The notes beneath the pieces were generated by a model that was given only the letters and a program-made list of their open reading frames with translations, searched no databases and was not told the DNA's origin. 64,000 bases of DNA from Schistosoma haematobium. Its lineage: Eukaryota; Platyhelminthes; Trematoda; Strigeidida; Schistosomatidae. This document shows, one piece after another, positions 1 through 10,790 of the stretch; the stretch's first letter is position 1, and each line of letters begins with the position of its first letter. The stretch covers positions 10,282,287 to 10,346,286 of the forward strand of contig NC_067195.1 in the NCBI RefSeq assembly GCF_000699445.3, written 5' to 3'. The translations under genes were made by a program, and so were the position numbers.

Positions 1-146
1 GACTTGTAGAATCATCATTTAGCGGAAAATAAGTCTATCATTGGAAGTTAACCATTTGAGTCTTCTTAAAAAATATATATACTCATGTGTAACATGAAAG
101 ATAATTCTCTGTATTTGTACACGTCAATATTCACGTACTTACTTAC

Positions 147-640
147 TTAATTACGCCTGTTACCCCTCACGAAGGAACACAGATCAACCCCCACCACTCT
201 CCATCCAACTCTCTCCTGGACAGTCCTCTCCAGTTCTTTCCAGTTGCTATTCATTCTTTTCCTATCTGATTCCACTTCATGACGTAGAGTGTTCTTCCAC
301 CTTCCTCGTTTCCAATTTCCTTCAGCATTCCATGTTGGCGCTTGCCTCGTGATGCAGTTTGATGATTTCCTCAATATGTATCCTATCCACTTCCAACGTC
401 TTTACCTAATCTCCTCTTCATCTGGAAGCTGGTTTGTTCTCCTCCACAGTAGTCTGTTGTTGATGGTATCCGACCAACGGATATTGAGTATGTCACGTAG
501 AAAACTATTTATAAAAACTTGTACCTTTTTGATGATAGTTGTATTAGTTATCCACGTTTCAGCTGCGTACAGCAGAACTGTCATGACGTTCGTATTGAAG
601 ATTGTGACTTTGATGTTGATTGACAGATGTTTTATCTAAC
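147..640 (-). mobile_element. RTE (SR2-like) non-LTR retrotransposon, 3' end of the RT ORF, broken
   Basis: On the minus strand two frames give the C-terminal part of an RTE reverse transcriptase: YAAETWITNTTIIKKVQVFI and RWSDTINNRLLWRRTNQLP in one (584-402), then [18 protein letters not shown] and [18 protein letters not shown] in another (374-147). A frameshift near 380-400 separates them. The 3' end stops in a short tandem repeat (TTACTTACTTAC on the plus strand at about 139-147), typical for RTE elements. The polymerase core is absent, so this is a dead 5'-truncated copy. Confidence 0.85.
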
Positions 641-920
641 TATTTGTCTAACTATTAATAATTTAATTGGAAGGAAACAATAAGTGCCATATTTTACGTA
701 ATAGCTACATTAATCACATCCATAAACTAGTTAGTTAGTTGTACTGTATTTGATGAGCAATATAAACAATACAATACGTCAAATATTTGATCCAACTATT
801 TGAAAACTGACTTAGTACGGAAATTTTATATAGTATTTTGTGTGTAATAGGATTATACTAATTATAGATAATATAACTAAATATCTATACAGAACATCAA
901 TTGAAGTCATTTGAATAGCA
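641..920. other. AT-rich spacer, nothing recognised
   Basis: Unique-looking AT-rich DNA between the RTE fragment and repeat L. No motif was found on either strand. Confidence 0.5.
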
Positions 921-921
921 T

Positions 922-1605
922 TGTAGTGTCGGTTACTATGTTAAGCCCATATAACTAATTATAGCTTCTAGACGGGCCAATTTATTCATTCTTTTTCAGA
1001 CACGCTTTGACCTTGTTAACTCCAGCTGTAGCTCTTCGAGAGTTACTGTTATTCCCAAGCCCGGGTAAAAGAGGAAGACTTGGCATGGGGTTATTGACCC
1101 CATCTCGTAGAAGACTAACTCGCTAAAAAAACGCTAATCAGAAAAATAATATGACCTTGCTTATTATTAACTTATTGACACTGACTGTTTTCATATGTGC
1201 GGATGTGTATACACTTCTTATCCTATCCATCATATGTCTGGAATTTATTTTTGTGTGACTATAAATATTGATTAACGCTTGATTAAATCGAGTTGGCTCA
1301 CACGCCATCTCCACTGCACGTCGTTTCGCTTCGATCTTTTCTCTTTGCTTCATTCCTCTGATTGTCTATTCAAATCAATGAGTGTACAAAATATACGTAT
1401 TCAAAAATCCATTCTCGTATTTGACTTATTTAATTCCGTTATTAGCTAACACGATTTAAGTCGATAATTACATACGAGGATTGACGATATGTATATTTCA
1501 GTAACATTTATTCATACGATAGACCTGGAGCCAGACATAAGGGCCCACTAAAGTGGTGAGCTCATTGATAACATCGTCCGATCTAATTGACGTCAAAAAT
1601 AAAGG
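922..1605 (+). repeat. Repeat L copy 1 (probable LTR), interrupted by a nested insertion
   Basis: Starts TGTAGTGTCGGTTACTATG and continues to about 1605. It shares long stretches with 22197-22510 (same strand) and with 34785-35145 (opposite strand), such as TAACACGATTTAAGTCGATAAT and CATACGAGGATTGACGAT. The TG start, regulatory-like composition and length suggest a long terminal repeat plus adjoining leader, but no coding region of its element is present. The block at 1016-1151 is a separate later insertion. Confidence 0.6.
1016..1151 (+). mobile_element. 136-bp retroposed piece of the RTE 5' region nested in repeat L
   Basis: The insert begins TTAACTCCAGCTGTAGC and ends in an A-rich stretch. 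It is flanked by an 8-bp direct repeat TGACCTTG (1008-1015 and 1152-1159), which reads as a target-site duplication. Its core (CCCGGGTAAAAGAGGAAGAC, then CCATCTCGTAGAAGACTAAC and CGCTAAAAAAACGCTAATCAG) matches the segment just upstream of the endonuclease start in the minus-strand RTE copy at 1935-2395. Repeat L continues on both sides. Confidence 0.7.
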
Positions 1606-1934
1606 GTCACTAAAGCATTAATATTACAAATGAAATGTAAATTATTAAAAATTCGTTTGTTTAACTACAGTTATTAATCATGAATTAATGGATTGATCGT
1701 AGCTTATGATTACCATCGATATTTTTGTCTAATATCACTGAAAGCATTGAACCAAACCACTATAACTGTATATTTCTAAAACTTTTAAGTTTCTAACCAT
1801 GGTGCTCCTATGAATATTCTCTCATTAAAAATTCTAGAATATCATATAAGAGATTTCTTTTACTTCCCAGTTTTCAAAGGTTTGTCGGTTAGATTCTCTT
1901 CCTTATGGAAAAAAGAATGTTTGAATGTTAAGTT

Positions 1935-2395
1935 GGAAATGTAAATCTTTTTGTGAAGAAAAACTGATTTTCTAAAAGAATTTTAAGCTCGAAATTTCTT
2001 AAGTTTAAACAAACGGAGGTTGAATTTTCTATCCACTTAAAAGATAAAAAGTATAGGCAATTTCTGCAGCAATTTGGAAGACTCTCCCATTCTCCCACAT
2101 TGTACGAGCATTCCATGTACCTAAATAAATGGTTGCTCTGGTTGTCAGAAGGGGCATCAGCCTCGTGGCTTCCGAAGGAACTCGGCTTTCACAATGAAGC
2201 GTCATAGTTCTTCTAAATGAAGACCTTTTGACTCCCAGGGCAGAGTTTAAGTGGTTTGAATACTTTTTTTCTGGTTAGCGTTTTTTGACGAGTTAGTTTT
2301 CTACGGGATGGGGTCGCTAACCCCATATCCAACCCTCCTCCTTTATCCGGGAGTGAGACCGGCAGTAGCCCCAGAGGGGTCCCAGTCGGAGTTAA
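1935..2395 (-). mobile_element. RTE (SR2-like) 5' fragment with start of the APE endonuclease
   Basis: The minus strand reads ATYPDKG-like leader sequence, then the endonuclease start: LLTTRATIYLGTWNARTMW followed by ENGRVFQIAAEIA. The pattern TWNxRTMWxxG at the beginning of an AP-endonuclease domain is the signature of schistosome RTE elements. The copy breaks off near 1935 and the frame is already disrupted. It is a separate truncated copy from the 3' fragment at 147-640. Confidence 0.75.
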
Positions 2396-2639
2396 AACGT
2401 ATAAGTTGTATGCTTATATTTTTTAACGAAGTTAACCAAAATCACCGTTTATTTTTTTATTTTATTCTGGGTTTCGTACTAGTTTAGGAAAATTGTGCAT
2501 AAATTTCAGCAGTGGTGATGTGAACACTCAAAAGTCTTATATACTTATAAATAAAGGAATTTATTATCACTGAGTTTGATGAGTATCTTATAAAATGTAC
2601 AGGGCCATAAAATAAGATAAATATTAAAAATCTCCACAA

Positions 2640-3015
2640 AACCCCCTTCTGATTATCATCATCATTTTCTCACTAGGGACTGGCTTAAAGAGATGTTCCT
2701 GGTGTCCTAATGAAAAACCGTGATCATTGGAGTTCTTCAACCAGGTCTGTTGTGAAATAGTAACTCACTGAAGACAGTGGTGGATGGTGGCACAAATTGG
2801 TGGATTGGTTGAAGTTAGACATGAACAACATCGGAGGCTGGCTCACTGGTCTAGAGAGTAAGTGATAGGTCTTGGGTTCGAATCTGGCCGGGTGGGATTG
2901 TGAATGTGCTTTGATGAGGAGTCTCGTACTAGGACGAAACGGTCGTCCTGTGCTTCCAGGTTTTCCATGTGGATCTAGCTTTAATTGTCTCATGAATGCA
3001 ACGATAAACCCCCTT
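2640..3015 (+). mobile_element. Sm-alpha-like hammerhead SINE, full length
   Basis: Best copy for stating the family architecture. A leader (CACTAGGGACTGGC) is followed by a conserved body (TTCAACCAGGTCTGTTGTG). Next comes a tRNA-like pol III promoter: A box GGCTCACTGGTCTAGAG, then B box GGTTCGAATC. After it come a hammerhead ribozyme region (2906-2953) and a 3' part (CCAGGTTTTCCATG, then a tail near CCCCTTCTGAT). Here the hammerhead core reads A-TGAGGA in place of C-TGAGGA and stem I is decayed, so this ribozyme is probably inactive. Confidence 0.85.
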
Positions 3016-3738
3016 CTGATATAATACTGATAAAATTGATCGGAAATATTATTTGTAGCATTAGTGGTTAATATTTTTCGGTATAAAATATAATCTGATA
3101 AGTGATAATGACATTAAACGGTGCTAATCTACAAATGACAAATGAAATTATTAATTGAGTTCATAAAATATCATCCTGTATAGATTTCTCTTAATTCATT
3201 TATATTTAGCAACAACAACAAAAAGAGTAAAACATAGACTGTCAAATAGAAAACCATCTGATTAAATGTCTACACACTGTAGATCAGTAGAGAAGCTATG
3301 TAAAGAAATAATTTCTCCTTATGAACGGTTAAAATGAAGGATTGTTTACATGGAAATGGAACTGAACGATCTTGTTGTATTTATTATTTTTCATATAGTT
3401 AGATTGTCTTTTACTTTAAACTAGTAATTTGCAAGTGTTGCATATTACTTTTTAGGAAAGATGACATTTTTTAAAATAAACTTAATTATATTGTAGTGGG
3501 TGTATTTATACTTTCGTTATTATTATTATTACTATCACTATTATTATTATTATTATCAGGTAAATATTTGCTTTTATTAACTATACATAGTTTGACGTTG
3601 CTTTAATATTCATTGATAGTCATAGGGTAAAAGACAGTAGTTTCATTCTAGTTTAGGTATCAATTCTGCAGTTTGAATAAATACTCTCCCACAAGATAAA
3701 CCTCAATATCTTTTAGTTACAAGAAATTTATGTCATAT
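3016..3738. other. AT-rich spacer with TTA microsatellite
   Basis: No gene seen. A (TTA)n/(ATT)n tract with one interruption lies at about 3518-3557; the rest is unique-looking AT-rich DNA. Confidence 0.5.
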
Positions 3739-4071
3739 TGTTGAGGATGTTAGATCCCCAGAACTCACTTGGAAAAGGTCCTAATTTTGCAATTTTATTC
3801 TGAAAATTTGAATTTCTTTGTTCTCGCGCCAAAAGCTCTCCTTTCAACTTCATGCGTATTTCTCACTTGGAAGAATCTTAAACACTATTGGTCCGTTGTC
3901 TTTTAGTATGCTATTTTGTAACGCTTCCCAAGGACGGTTTTGTGCTGTATATATACGTTCTGATTTGTGTCTGTTGTTATCGTTCGTGCTTCTGGCATTT
4001 TACGGAATATACTTCCCCGTTCGGACTTCAACATCTCTCTCTAATTAGCGCGTCTGGGACGCATCGGAACA
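3739..4071 (+). mobile_element. Solo LTR of a gypsy-type retrotransposon (Boudicca-like)
   Basis: A 333-bp block begins TGTTGAGGATGTTAGATCCC and ends CATCGGAACA, with imperfect inverted ends TGTT/AACA. It is GC-richer than its surroundings and carries a TATA-like GTATATATACG at about 3948. Length and character fit the LTR of the schistosome gypsy element Boudicca, which I name from memory only. No internal region, second LTR or matching target-site duplication is visible. Confidence 0.6.
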
Positions 4072-4560
4072 ACTAGTTTATTGGTCTTTGATCACAATTC
4101 TTTGTTCCGTTCGCAGACTGAGTGAACTCGTAACCGCTTCAAACCTAACACATATGTTATTGATACCAAATTCAAAGAGACGGATTAATTGATGTAGTAA
4201 AAACAAAAATTACTATAATTAATGAAAGTAACCGATATTCTGAATTATGTGCTTGATCCCAATTCTAAAACTTTATTTCCAAAAGTTTATAATTTCTTTA
4301 TTTAGTCCGTAATTTTCTTAAAGATGAAATGCAAATTCTAGATCAATAAAACTTGTACTCTCTAAATATATAATGGTTTTTTTAAGAAGTGATTAACTAA
4401 CAGTCACTATACATTTCATCGTTTCGCTCTATCTGTATTCTCGACCAACCTATATTGTGTAATCAAAGACATTGTTGTTTCATTTTTTGTAGCACATTTT
4501 CAGCATTAGAGTTGGGGCTAAATAAATATATCACTTCTTAATTCTATTTGATTTTATCTT
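4072..4560. other. AT-rich spacer, nothing recognised
   Basis: Unique-looking sequence between the LTR and the next repeat; no coding or RNA signal found. Confidence 0.4.
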
Positions 4561-4660
4561 AGTGTTGATGTTCATGAGCTCGCACAGAGGACTCGAGTCC
4601 AGGACTTTCGGTTTCACACACGAATGCTTAACCTATAAACTATTGAGTAGGTATTCTATG
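4560..4660 (-). mobile_element. tRNA-like SINE head fragment
   Basis: The minus strand reads TACTCAATAGTTTATAGGTT, then a B-box-like CTGGACTCGAGTCCTC, in the order expected for a pol III promoter. The spacing and the intermediate AAGCATTCGTGTGTGA resemble the Sm-alpha-like SINE head. No ribozyme part is attached. Confidence 0.5.
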
Positions 4661-4667
4661 GTGTTAT

Positions 4668-5186
4668 GACTATATGTCTGGCTAGTTATCACGTGATTTA
4701 TCCAGCAATCAAAATACGACTTACACAATCTTAGCACTGTGCCAAACCAATGACGTTCGACCGGTATGGGCAGCCTAGCGTCCTTATTGACCATATGTCC
4801 GCCTAGCCCGTCCACTTGAGTCCAGAACAACGATACCGGCTTCCACTATGCGAATCGAATCGAACCATTTATTTCAGACATACTGTGTTTATATATCAAA
4901 CAAACAGACCACAACGCACCATAAAATAGGAAATAACATTTGTACACAACAAAGTCAAAAGGTGACTGTGAACATGTGCGGCAGTAGTCAATAAACTGAA
5001 CATAACTTAAGAACAGTAAATCGTACAATAATAATATATAGGTCAAAGTAAAGCTTATAATAAGAGAAATATAAATATACATAATCTAATCATTGAATAG
5101 TTATACCATAAGAATATATAGATAATATTAGTCAATTACTATGTCTCAGAAGTTACTCATGATTTAATCTTCGCTCGGATATAACA
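4668..5186. repeat. Repeat S copy 1 (unclassified, ~520 bp)
   Basis: Shares its course with 8272-8765 on the same strand: GTCCACTTGAGTCCAGAACA, CATTTATTTCAGACATACTG, CACCATAAAATAGGAAAT, then GCTCGGATATAACAT. A 10-bp direct repeat ATGGTGTTAT sits just outside each end (about 4658-4667 and 5190-5199). This would fit a target-site duplication. It has no coding potential, and its class (LTR or other) is open. Confidence 0.55.
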
Positions 5187-5202
5187 TATGGTGTTATTGT
5201 CT

Positions 5203-5262
5203 AACTTCAATCAGTGCTTCCAGGTTTTCAATGGTGACCTAGCTAATAATCGACTCGTGATT
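5203..5262 (+). mobile_element. Sm-alpha-like SINE, 3' fragment
   Basis: About 60 bp matching the SINE 3' part (CAGTGCTTCCAGGTTTTCAA, then a decayed TGGTGACCTAGC). It begins exactly at the predicted hammerhead product end, CAGTGC. Confidence 0.6.
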
Positions 5263-5489
5263 TGAAGTGTGAAAAAAATCATATTATAGGCTATAGATAA
5301 TCAGTAAAATAGTTAATAAAAAGATGATGTAAGCAATTATTTACTATACTGGTAATTATAATAGATATTATAATCAGCAGAACATCTGTCATACTAATCA
5401 TGAGATGACTTTATCGAGAAATTTTTATCAGCATTGAAACATAAGAGTTATAGAGTGGAACAAACTATTGTACAAAGATCTAACGGGTT

Positions 5490-5630
5490 GTTTCAACCAG
5501 TAGGTCCTGGGTCGTGGATGCGCACTGCTGAGGAGTCCCGCAATAGGACGAAACGGCCGTTCAGTGCTTTCAGGTTTTCCATGGTGGTCTAGCTTCAACT
5601 GACTCACGATCTCAACCATTGAAATTTATA
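5490..5630 (+). mobile_element. Sm-alpha-like SINE, 3' half with ribozyme
   Basis: Carries a remnant of the B-box side (GTAGGTCCTGGGTCGTGG), then a complete hammerhead, then the standard tail CCATGGTGGTCTAGC up to CTCAACCATTGAAAT. The 5' half of the SINE is missing. Confidence 0.8.
5522..5567 (+). ncRNA. Type I hammerhead ribozyme, apparently intact
   Basis: Stem I GCACTG (5522-5527) pairs perfectly with CAGTGC (5562-5567). The core CTGAGGA fits CUGANGA. Stem II GTCC...GGAC closes before the conserved GAAAC. A minimal stem III (AC/GU) encloses GGCC. The cleavage triplet is GUU rather than the more usual GUC; NUH rules allow it. Activity is inferred from the conserved core only. Confidence 0.85.
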
Positions 5631-5634
5631 ACCA

Positions 5635-7149
5635 TTAACGAAGTTCAAATTGAAAACAATATTATCACGTGAAACTATTTAATGTAAAAATATGAACAAC
5701 CATAGTGTATGATTTGGCATGTCAAAAAGTGATTAAGTTGCATTTAATTAAATTATTTTAGATTGAATAATGTTAGTGCTACAAGACGCAACTTTACTTC
5801 ATGTTTTTACCAGGATTAAAATACAATGAAACTTGTGAAACATTTTTACTAAATTATTTACATGGATTTAATATGTGACACAATTACCAGAGTAGTGACT
5901 TAAATATTAAAGCATATAACATTCAATTGTCAAGTCACATATTCCCAACTTACTCTCATGCTAAAAATGAGTCGCTTAAAGCCCATTCAGAAATCTAAAA
6001 CCTTTGTATCATCCATGAAGTAAATAAAGTTTGTCACTGAAAAAAGTTATAGCTCAAATATGATATGATAATTTGTTTGTTTAACTTAAGGGTGATTTTG
6101 AATTTGGAACACTAATGCATGGAAGTAATATGCACAAATCGTCCGATCACACGATAATCACATAAATACTAGGAATTGTTATCGAGATGAATTCCTAGAG
6201 TTCAGCCACATCAGGGATGAGACCATTATAATTCAGTCTTACTGAACGTTATTACGTTATTGGAGTAAACAGAGTGAAGTTCAAAATGAGAACTATTTAT
6301 GCGCTAGTCAATTCTTGCTCCCATGTCATATGTCTATGTAATACACTACTGAAGAATCCTATCAACAGATCTTTTAAGACCAGATTATAATGAGTAATGT
6401 GACTCATTTTAATTCGTGAGGCGATTTGAAATATCCAGTGTAATTGTAAATTCGTCTAAAGTATTTTCCGCCATCAGTTGGTTGATGAGGGGCAGATATT
6501 ATGATGTGATTTTGAAATATGGTAACCAGCTCATCATAAATTGTGAATGATTCACAATTGATTCATCAAATGTATTCATTTTCATACGGCTGATTAGTAT
6601 GAGGGAATAAATATCATTTAAAACATAGTAGACAGCATAATATACTGTAGAAGTGTGCTTTTTTTTACCATATACCAGTGTTAAACAAATCCTAGATGTG
6701 AAGATAGAAACTTTGATACTGAAAATAGTCACATATATAAATTCATCGTAATTTATAAATACATATCTTACCAATACTCATACATGTTTATATACATTAG
6801 AATTTAGTTTTATTCACAAGCTAATACAGTTAATTATTTTTATCTCTTCTACTCGTTTAAGTGTTAATCTATGAGAGTTAAAATCACACTTACGAAAGAT
6901 AATCCAAATGATCCTCAATGCTTCAAGCTTATTAATTTTTAAGATCCACGTTACATGTAACAATATGCATACGAAACTGTAAGATCCACTTCTTCTTAAA
7001 ATCCATCATACCACATTTTTGAAAACCTTAATTAAATGTAATATAACACCATTTTTCACTGTATATAGATGAACCTTTGTTTATTATACATAGTGTCATA
7101 ACAATTCATCCAATTAGAGACATAAGCACACTTTCATATGTAAAAAGGT
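5635..7149. other. AT-rich spacer, nothing recognised
   Basis: About 1.5 kb without any repeat or coding motif that I could place. The longest frame here, minus strand 6499-6774, is hydrophobic low-information sequence and looks random. Confidence 0.4.
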
Positions 7150-7300
7150 AGGAGAAGCGTGGGTAGAAAACCCTAGATAGAGGTTTGATACTATTTGACA
7201 CTCATCAGAAAGGTGTGATTGTAATCTTTAAAAAACTAATGCTCACTGGCCGATTCGATCTCGTCTACCTCATCTTCGCAGTCTGAAACCTTACCAATAA
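7150..7300 (+). repeat. Repeat P copy 1 (unclassified)
   Basis: Segment GGTTTGATACTATTTGACAC, CATCAGAAAGGTGTGATTG, TGCTCACTGGCCGATTCG is similar to 29490-29640 on the same strand. The divergence is considerable, so this is an old repeat. Confidence 0.45.
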
Positions 7301-7812
7301 ACCATTTAGGTAGCGGCTGAGCTTCTTTTTGTCCTGAAATGTACTTTCAATAGACCATTGAGTAGTGAACAATGTAGTGTATATTAAGCCCTGCTGAGTG
7401 TTGATCAAATTTACATGTTTACCAAGTAAAAAATAAACATATTACTGAAGAATAATTTAAAGCAATAAGTCCCTTTCATAAATTTCGATAGAACAATGAA
7501 AAGACAGAATTAATCTCAAAAATGTGATGTATTTGCGCTATACATTTCGAACAATCTGGTCATACGAACTCGTCACAGCATTTTATATGAAAATTAATAA
7601 AGGTCAATTAGATGAAAGTTCAAGTAAAAAAGGTAACAAAGGGAAGAGAAATAATTTTACATCGTATAGGAAGAATAAGAAATTGTCACGTTATCCTAGA
7701 CCATAGAATGACTTACATATTACCAGGGTAAGTTCAATTCTTTTAGACTACGATCGCTGGTATTAGCTGTATAGAACAAATAGATTTAACATTATACAAA
7801 AATACATAATAC

Positions 7813-8117
7813 TATGGTATGTGCTACTTATTATCGACAAAAGTAGTATATAACGATAGTCCGGATTAAAATGTTCGGTGGCAGAAGATCGAGGAGGAAA
7901 GAACGGCAACAGAAAGCATTTAGTATGAAAATGCAGGAACAATAAAATATGAGACGATTGACTGATATTTGCAAAAGGAACAATCAAGTTTAAGATAATT
8001 GATTGACATCTTGTAAATGAAGTATTTACTGTACAGTTCTCAAATTTTACTAAGATCTTCTGTAATTTTGTGTTCGAATACATTCAATTGTCCCAACTTG
8101 TGTTCTCATTCACTACA
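7813..8117 (+). repeat. Repeat M copy 1: 305-bp solo-LTR-like or TRIM element
   Basis: The family consensus reads TGTGGTGTATGCTAC at the left end and TTCTCGTTCACTACA at the right end, i.e. TG...CA termini. This copy is bordered by a 4-bp direct repeat ATAC (7809-7812 and 8118-8121). Near the left end an internal inverted pair CTACT.../AGTAG flanks the TCGACA region. There are eight copies in the window, none with internal coding sequence, which fits solo LTRs or terminal-repeat miniature elements. Confidence 0.65.
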
Positions 8118-8271
8118 ATACTATATACGAAGGTCACTATTTACATTTAACTGTGATTAAATTGCTTTCTTATTACAAATTATTAAGCTACATATATATG
8201 ACAATTATACAGTTTACAATCTTGACAATTTTATCTTTACATTAGTTATTATTTGTCATAACTCTTGGCCT

Positions 8272-8765
8272 GTGTGCCCTATTAATGTATAACGTGATGA
8301 TACCGCCAATTAGAGAACAGCAATTTGTCGATCGGACCAATGACGCATAAAACACGTGCGAGCAGCCTAGAATCCTGCTTTCCACTTAGCCCAGCCAGTT
8401 AAGTCCAGAACACCAATATCAGCCTCTGTAATATGAATCATTTATTTCAAACATACTGGGTTTATATACCAACCAGACAGACCACATCCTATCATAAAAT
8501 AAGAAACAACACTTGTGCAATAATTAGCCAAATGTGGTTGTGAATAAGGGAGATAGTAATTAATAGACAGGGCATAACTCAAGAATGGTAAGTCGTATAA
8601 TAATAGTTCATAGGTCAAAATAAAGCTCATAATAAGAGGAACACGAATATGGATAGTTTAGTCATTTAACAATTATACGATAAAATAACCGTATAGTATC
8701 GGACCATAAATGGATCCCAAAAGTTACCATTCATTATTCTCATCGGGATATAACATTATTGTTAT
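8272..8765. repeat. Repeat S copy 2
   Basis: Parallel to 4668-5186: TTAAGTCCAGAACACCAATA, CATTTATTTCAAACATACTG, CATAAAATAAGAAACAAC, GGGATATAACATT. It lacks the ATGGTGTTAT flank of copy 1. Confidence 0.55.
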
Positions 8766-8993
8766 CTTTTTTAAAAATTAATTTTGTTTGTTTATACCGT
8801 ATGTTTATGATAAATTCCTACCACGTTCAATATTGATAATATAATTTATGTCACTGAAATTTACAGTATTATCTACTGATTATAAAGAAAACAATAGTTG
8901 TAATCTATAAAATATCTCATATATTATTTCGGCATTTTAAAAAGTGGTTGTTTATCTCGTTGATTTGCAATTAATTATTATTATTATTTCAAT

Positions 8994-9440
8994 AGTTGAG
9001 ATCATGAGTCAATTGAAGCTAGATTACCATGGAAAAACTGGAAGCACTGGATAGCGTTTCGTTCCAGTATGGGACTGGCTTCGTGAGATATTTCCTGGAG
9101 TTCTAGTGAGAAGACGTGACCAATGAAGTTCAACCAGGTCTGTTGTGAGATTGTAACTCACTGAAGACAATGGTGGACGGTGGCTCAATTTCGTGGATTG
9201 GTTAGCCATTAACATTATAACTGCTCAGTAGACTAGATTTTAAGTGTTAGCGCACGAGACCGATAGGTCCGGGTTTTGAATCCCGCGAGTCGGGATCGTG
9301 GATGCGCACTACTGAAGAGTCTCAAACTAGGACGAAACTCCCGTTTAATGCTTCCAGATTTTCCATAGTGATCTACTTTTGTTGGCTCATGAATTCAACT
9401 ATAAAATTACTAAAATCCCCACGAAATCCCCTTCCGATAA
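8994..9440 (+). mobile_element. Sm-alpha-like SINE with an inverted 3' piece in front
   Basis: Positions 8994-9086 are the SINE 3' end on the minus strand (its ACCATGGAAAAACTGGAAGC is the complement of the usual tail). From about 9083 a nearly full SINE runs on the plus strand through TTCAACCAGGTCTGTTGTG, a decayed A box, B-box-like GGTTTTGAATC, the ribozyme and the tail to CCCCTTCCGAT. The result is a head-to-head arrangement. Confidence 0.8.
9306..9351 (+). ncRNA. Hammerhead ribozyme, core intact, one stem I mismatch
   Basis: Core CTGAAGA and GAAAC are conserved and stem II GTCT...GGAC is present. Stem I GCACTA pairs with TAATGC except for one C/A mismatch. The cleavage triplet is GUU. Activity would probably be reduced. 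Confidence 0.7.
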
Positions 9441-10129
9441 TGATATGTGTTTTCTGAACAATCTAAATTCGTTCACTGATAACAACGGAAACACTAAATC
9501 ACATTGTCATATTTTATCTTAGATACATGAATATATCATAAAATAATTAATAATGATTTATATTGTTATTCAAGATAACGTTGTCAGTTTTAAGAATGAA
9601 ATGTAAAAATGTCATATGATTTGTCATTTACAAAAATATGAAAAGAGAATGTTATTTTGAAATTTCACTAACATCATAACTACGGGTTTCAGTTCAGTTG
9701 AAATTTCTAAGAACTAAGTAGTTATTAATCATTGGGACAAAGATTTACACATATACTCAATTTAACATGGAAGAGTTATTTACTAACAAATTTAATTGGT
9801 GTTTACACATAGAATCTCACTGTCACATCACATGGGTTGTGTTTACAAACCACTAAGTCGAAATAAAACTCAGTCAATTTCTTATGACAGTCGTCAGCAT
9901 AATCAAATGTTTCTAAGATAATGTGACTATGACTGACAAGCTTGAAACTGAGAAGAGATAGGTTTGTAGTGAACCTGTGTTTTAGATAGCATTTTGGCTG
10001 ACGTTAATGAGGCTAGAATTGTTTTCTATTTTCATATCGTCCATTGACTAACGAATTAGATTTTAAAATTAGAATATTTAATCATTTTTTTAGTATTCAA
10101 ATCTGTGTATCAAGAGCGTGTGGTCAACA
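9441..10129. other. AT-rich spacer, nothing recognised
   Basis: No feature seen on either strand. Confidence 0.4.
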
Positions 10130-10350
10130 CGCTGTGTTAATCATTCCTTAGTGACCTTCTGGGAGCATCCGTTCTTCTTCTGAATTGAAGGTGCTAACAT
10201 CACTTCTTCTGGTAATAGGTCCCAAGATTTGACTACTCGAAGGGATTCAGAGTTATTTTTTAGTGTTCTACACATATAAGTTCGATCACTTGTTATTCTG
10301 GTGTAAGACAGATTTAAGAGGTCTAACTTCTCAAGCAGCGATGTGCATGG
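10130..10350 (-). mobile_element. Non-LTR retrotransposon RT C-terminus, degenerate (CR1/jockey-like)
   Basis: The minus strand translates to LEKLDLLNLSYTRITSDRTY and, after an internal deletion, SLRVVKSWDLLPEEVMLAPS. The pattern DLxxLxYRRxxGD...RVVxxWNxLPxxVVxAPS is the usual C-terminal end of CR1/jockey-type reverse transcriptases. Only this piece survives. It is a different LINE class from the RTE fragments, which end in RPKNTWRR-like sequence. Confidence 0.65.
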
Positions 10351-10790
10351 TAGGCCTCAGATTTTCAGAATTTCACTGGTAGCTAGCCTATGTACATTTT
10401 TTTAATACATTCGAGCCTTCTTTTCTGCTATTATTATTGTTATTATATAATATAATTATTTCATCTAAAAAATATGCCATTAGTTACTTGGTACTCATCC
10501 ATTTATCATTCGGGAAATTGTTTCGATGAGTTTGTACTGGAAATGACTTATAAACAAAGGCATAAAAAAGGTTAATAACTCCATTTTAACCCATTTAATT
10601 CAGATGGGACATAGAGCCAAAATGGAGCAATCTTTCGCAATAATATATCGTGCTAACAGTAGTCTACCTGATTTCGTCAGACTGAGAATCTTGCAGACGA
10701 CTTAAGCAATTGCTATTCGGATCAAAAAGCCAGAGCTTTGCATCCAAAAGTAATATATTCAGCCGCTCCTTTTACCCTGGCCAACTAGTT
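10351..10790. other. Spacer before the Penelope element
   Basis: AT-rich with a short (TTA)n near 10431-10445; no gene or placed repeat. Confidence 0.35.

Noticed and set aside
2724..2993. 89-codon frame on the minus strand
   Set aside because: It is the antisense of a tRNA-derived SINE with a ribozyme; similar frames over other copies are likewise shadows.
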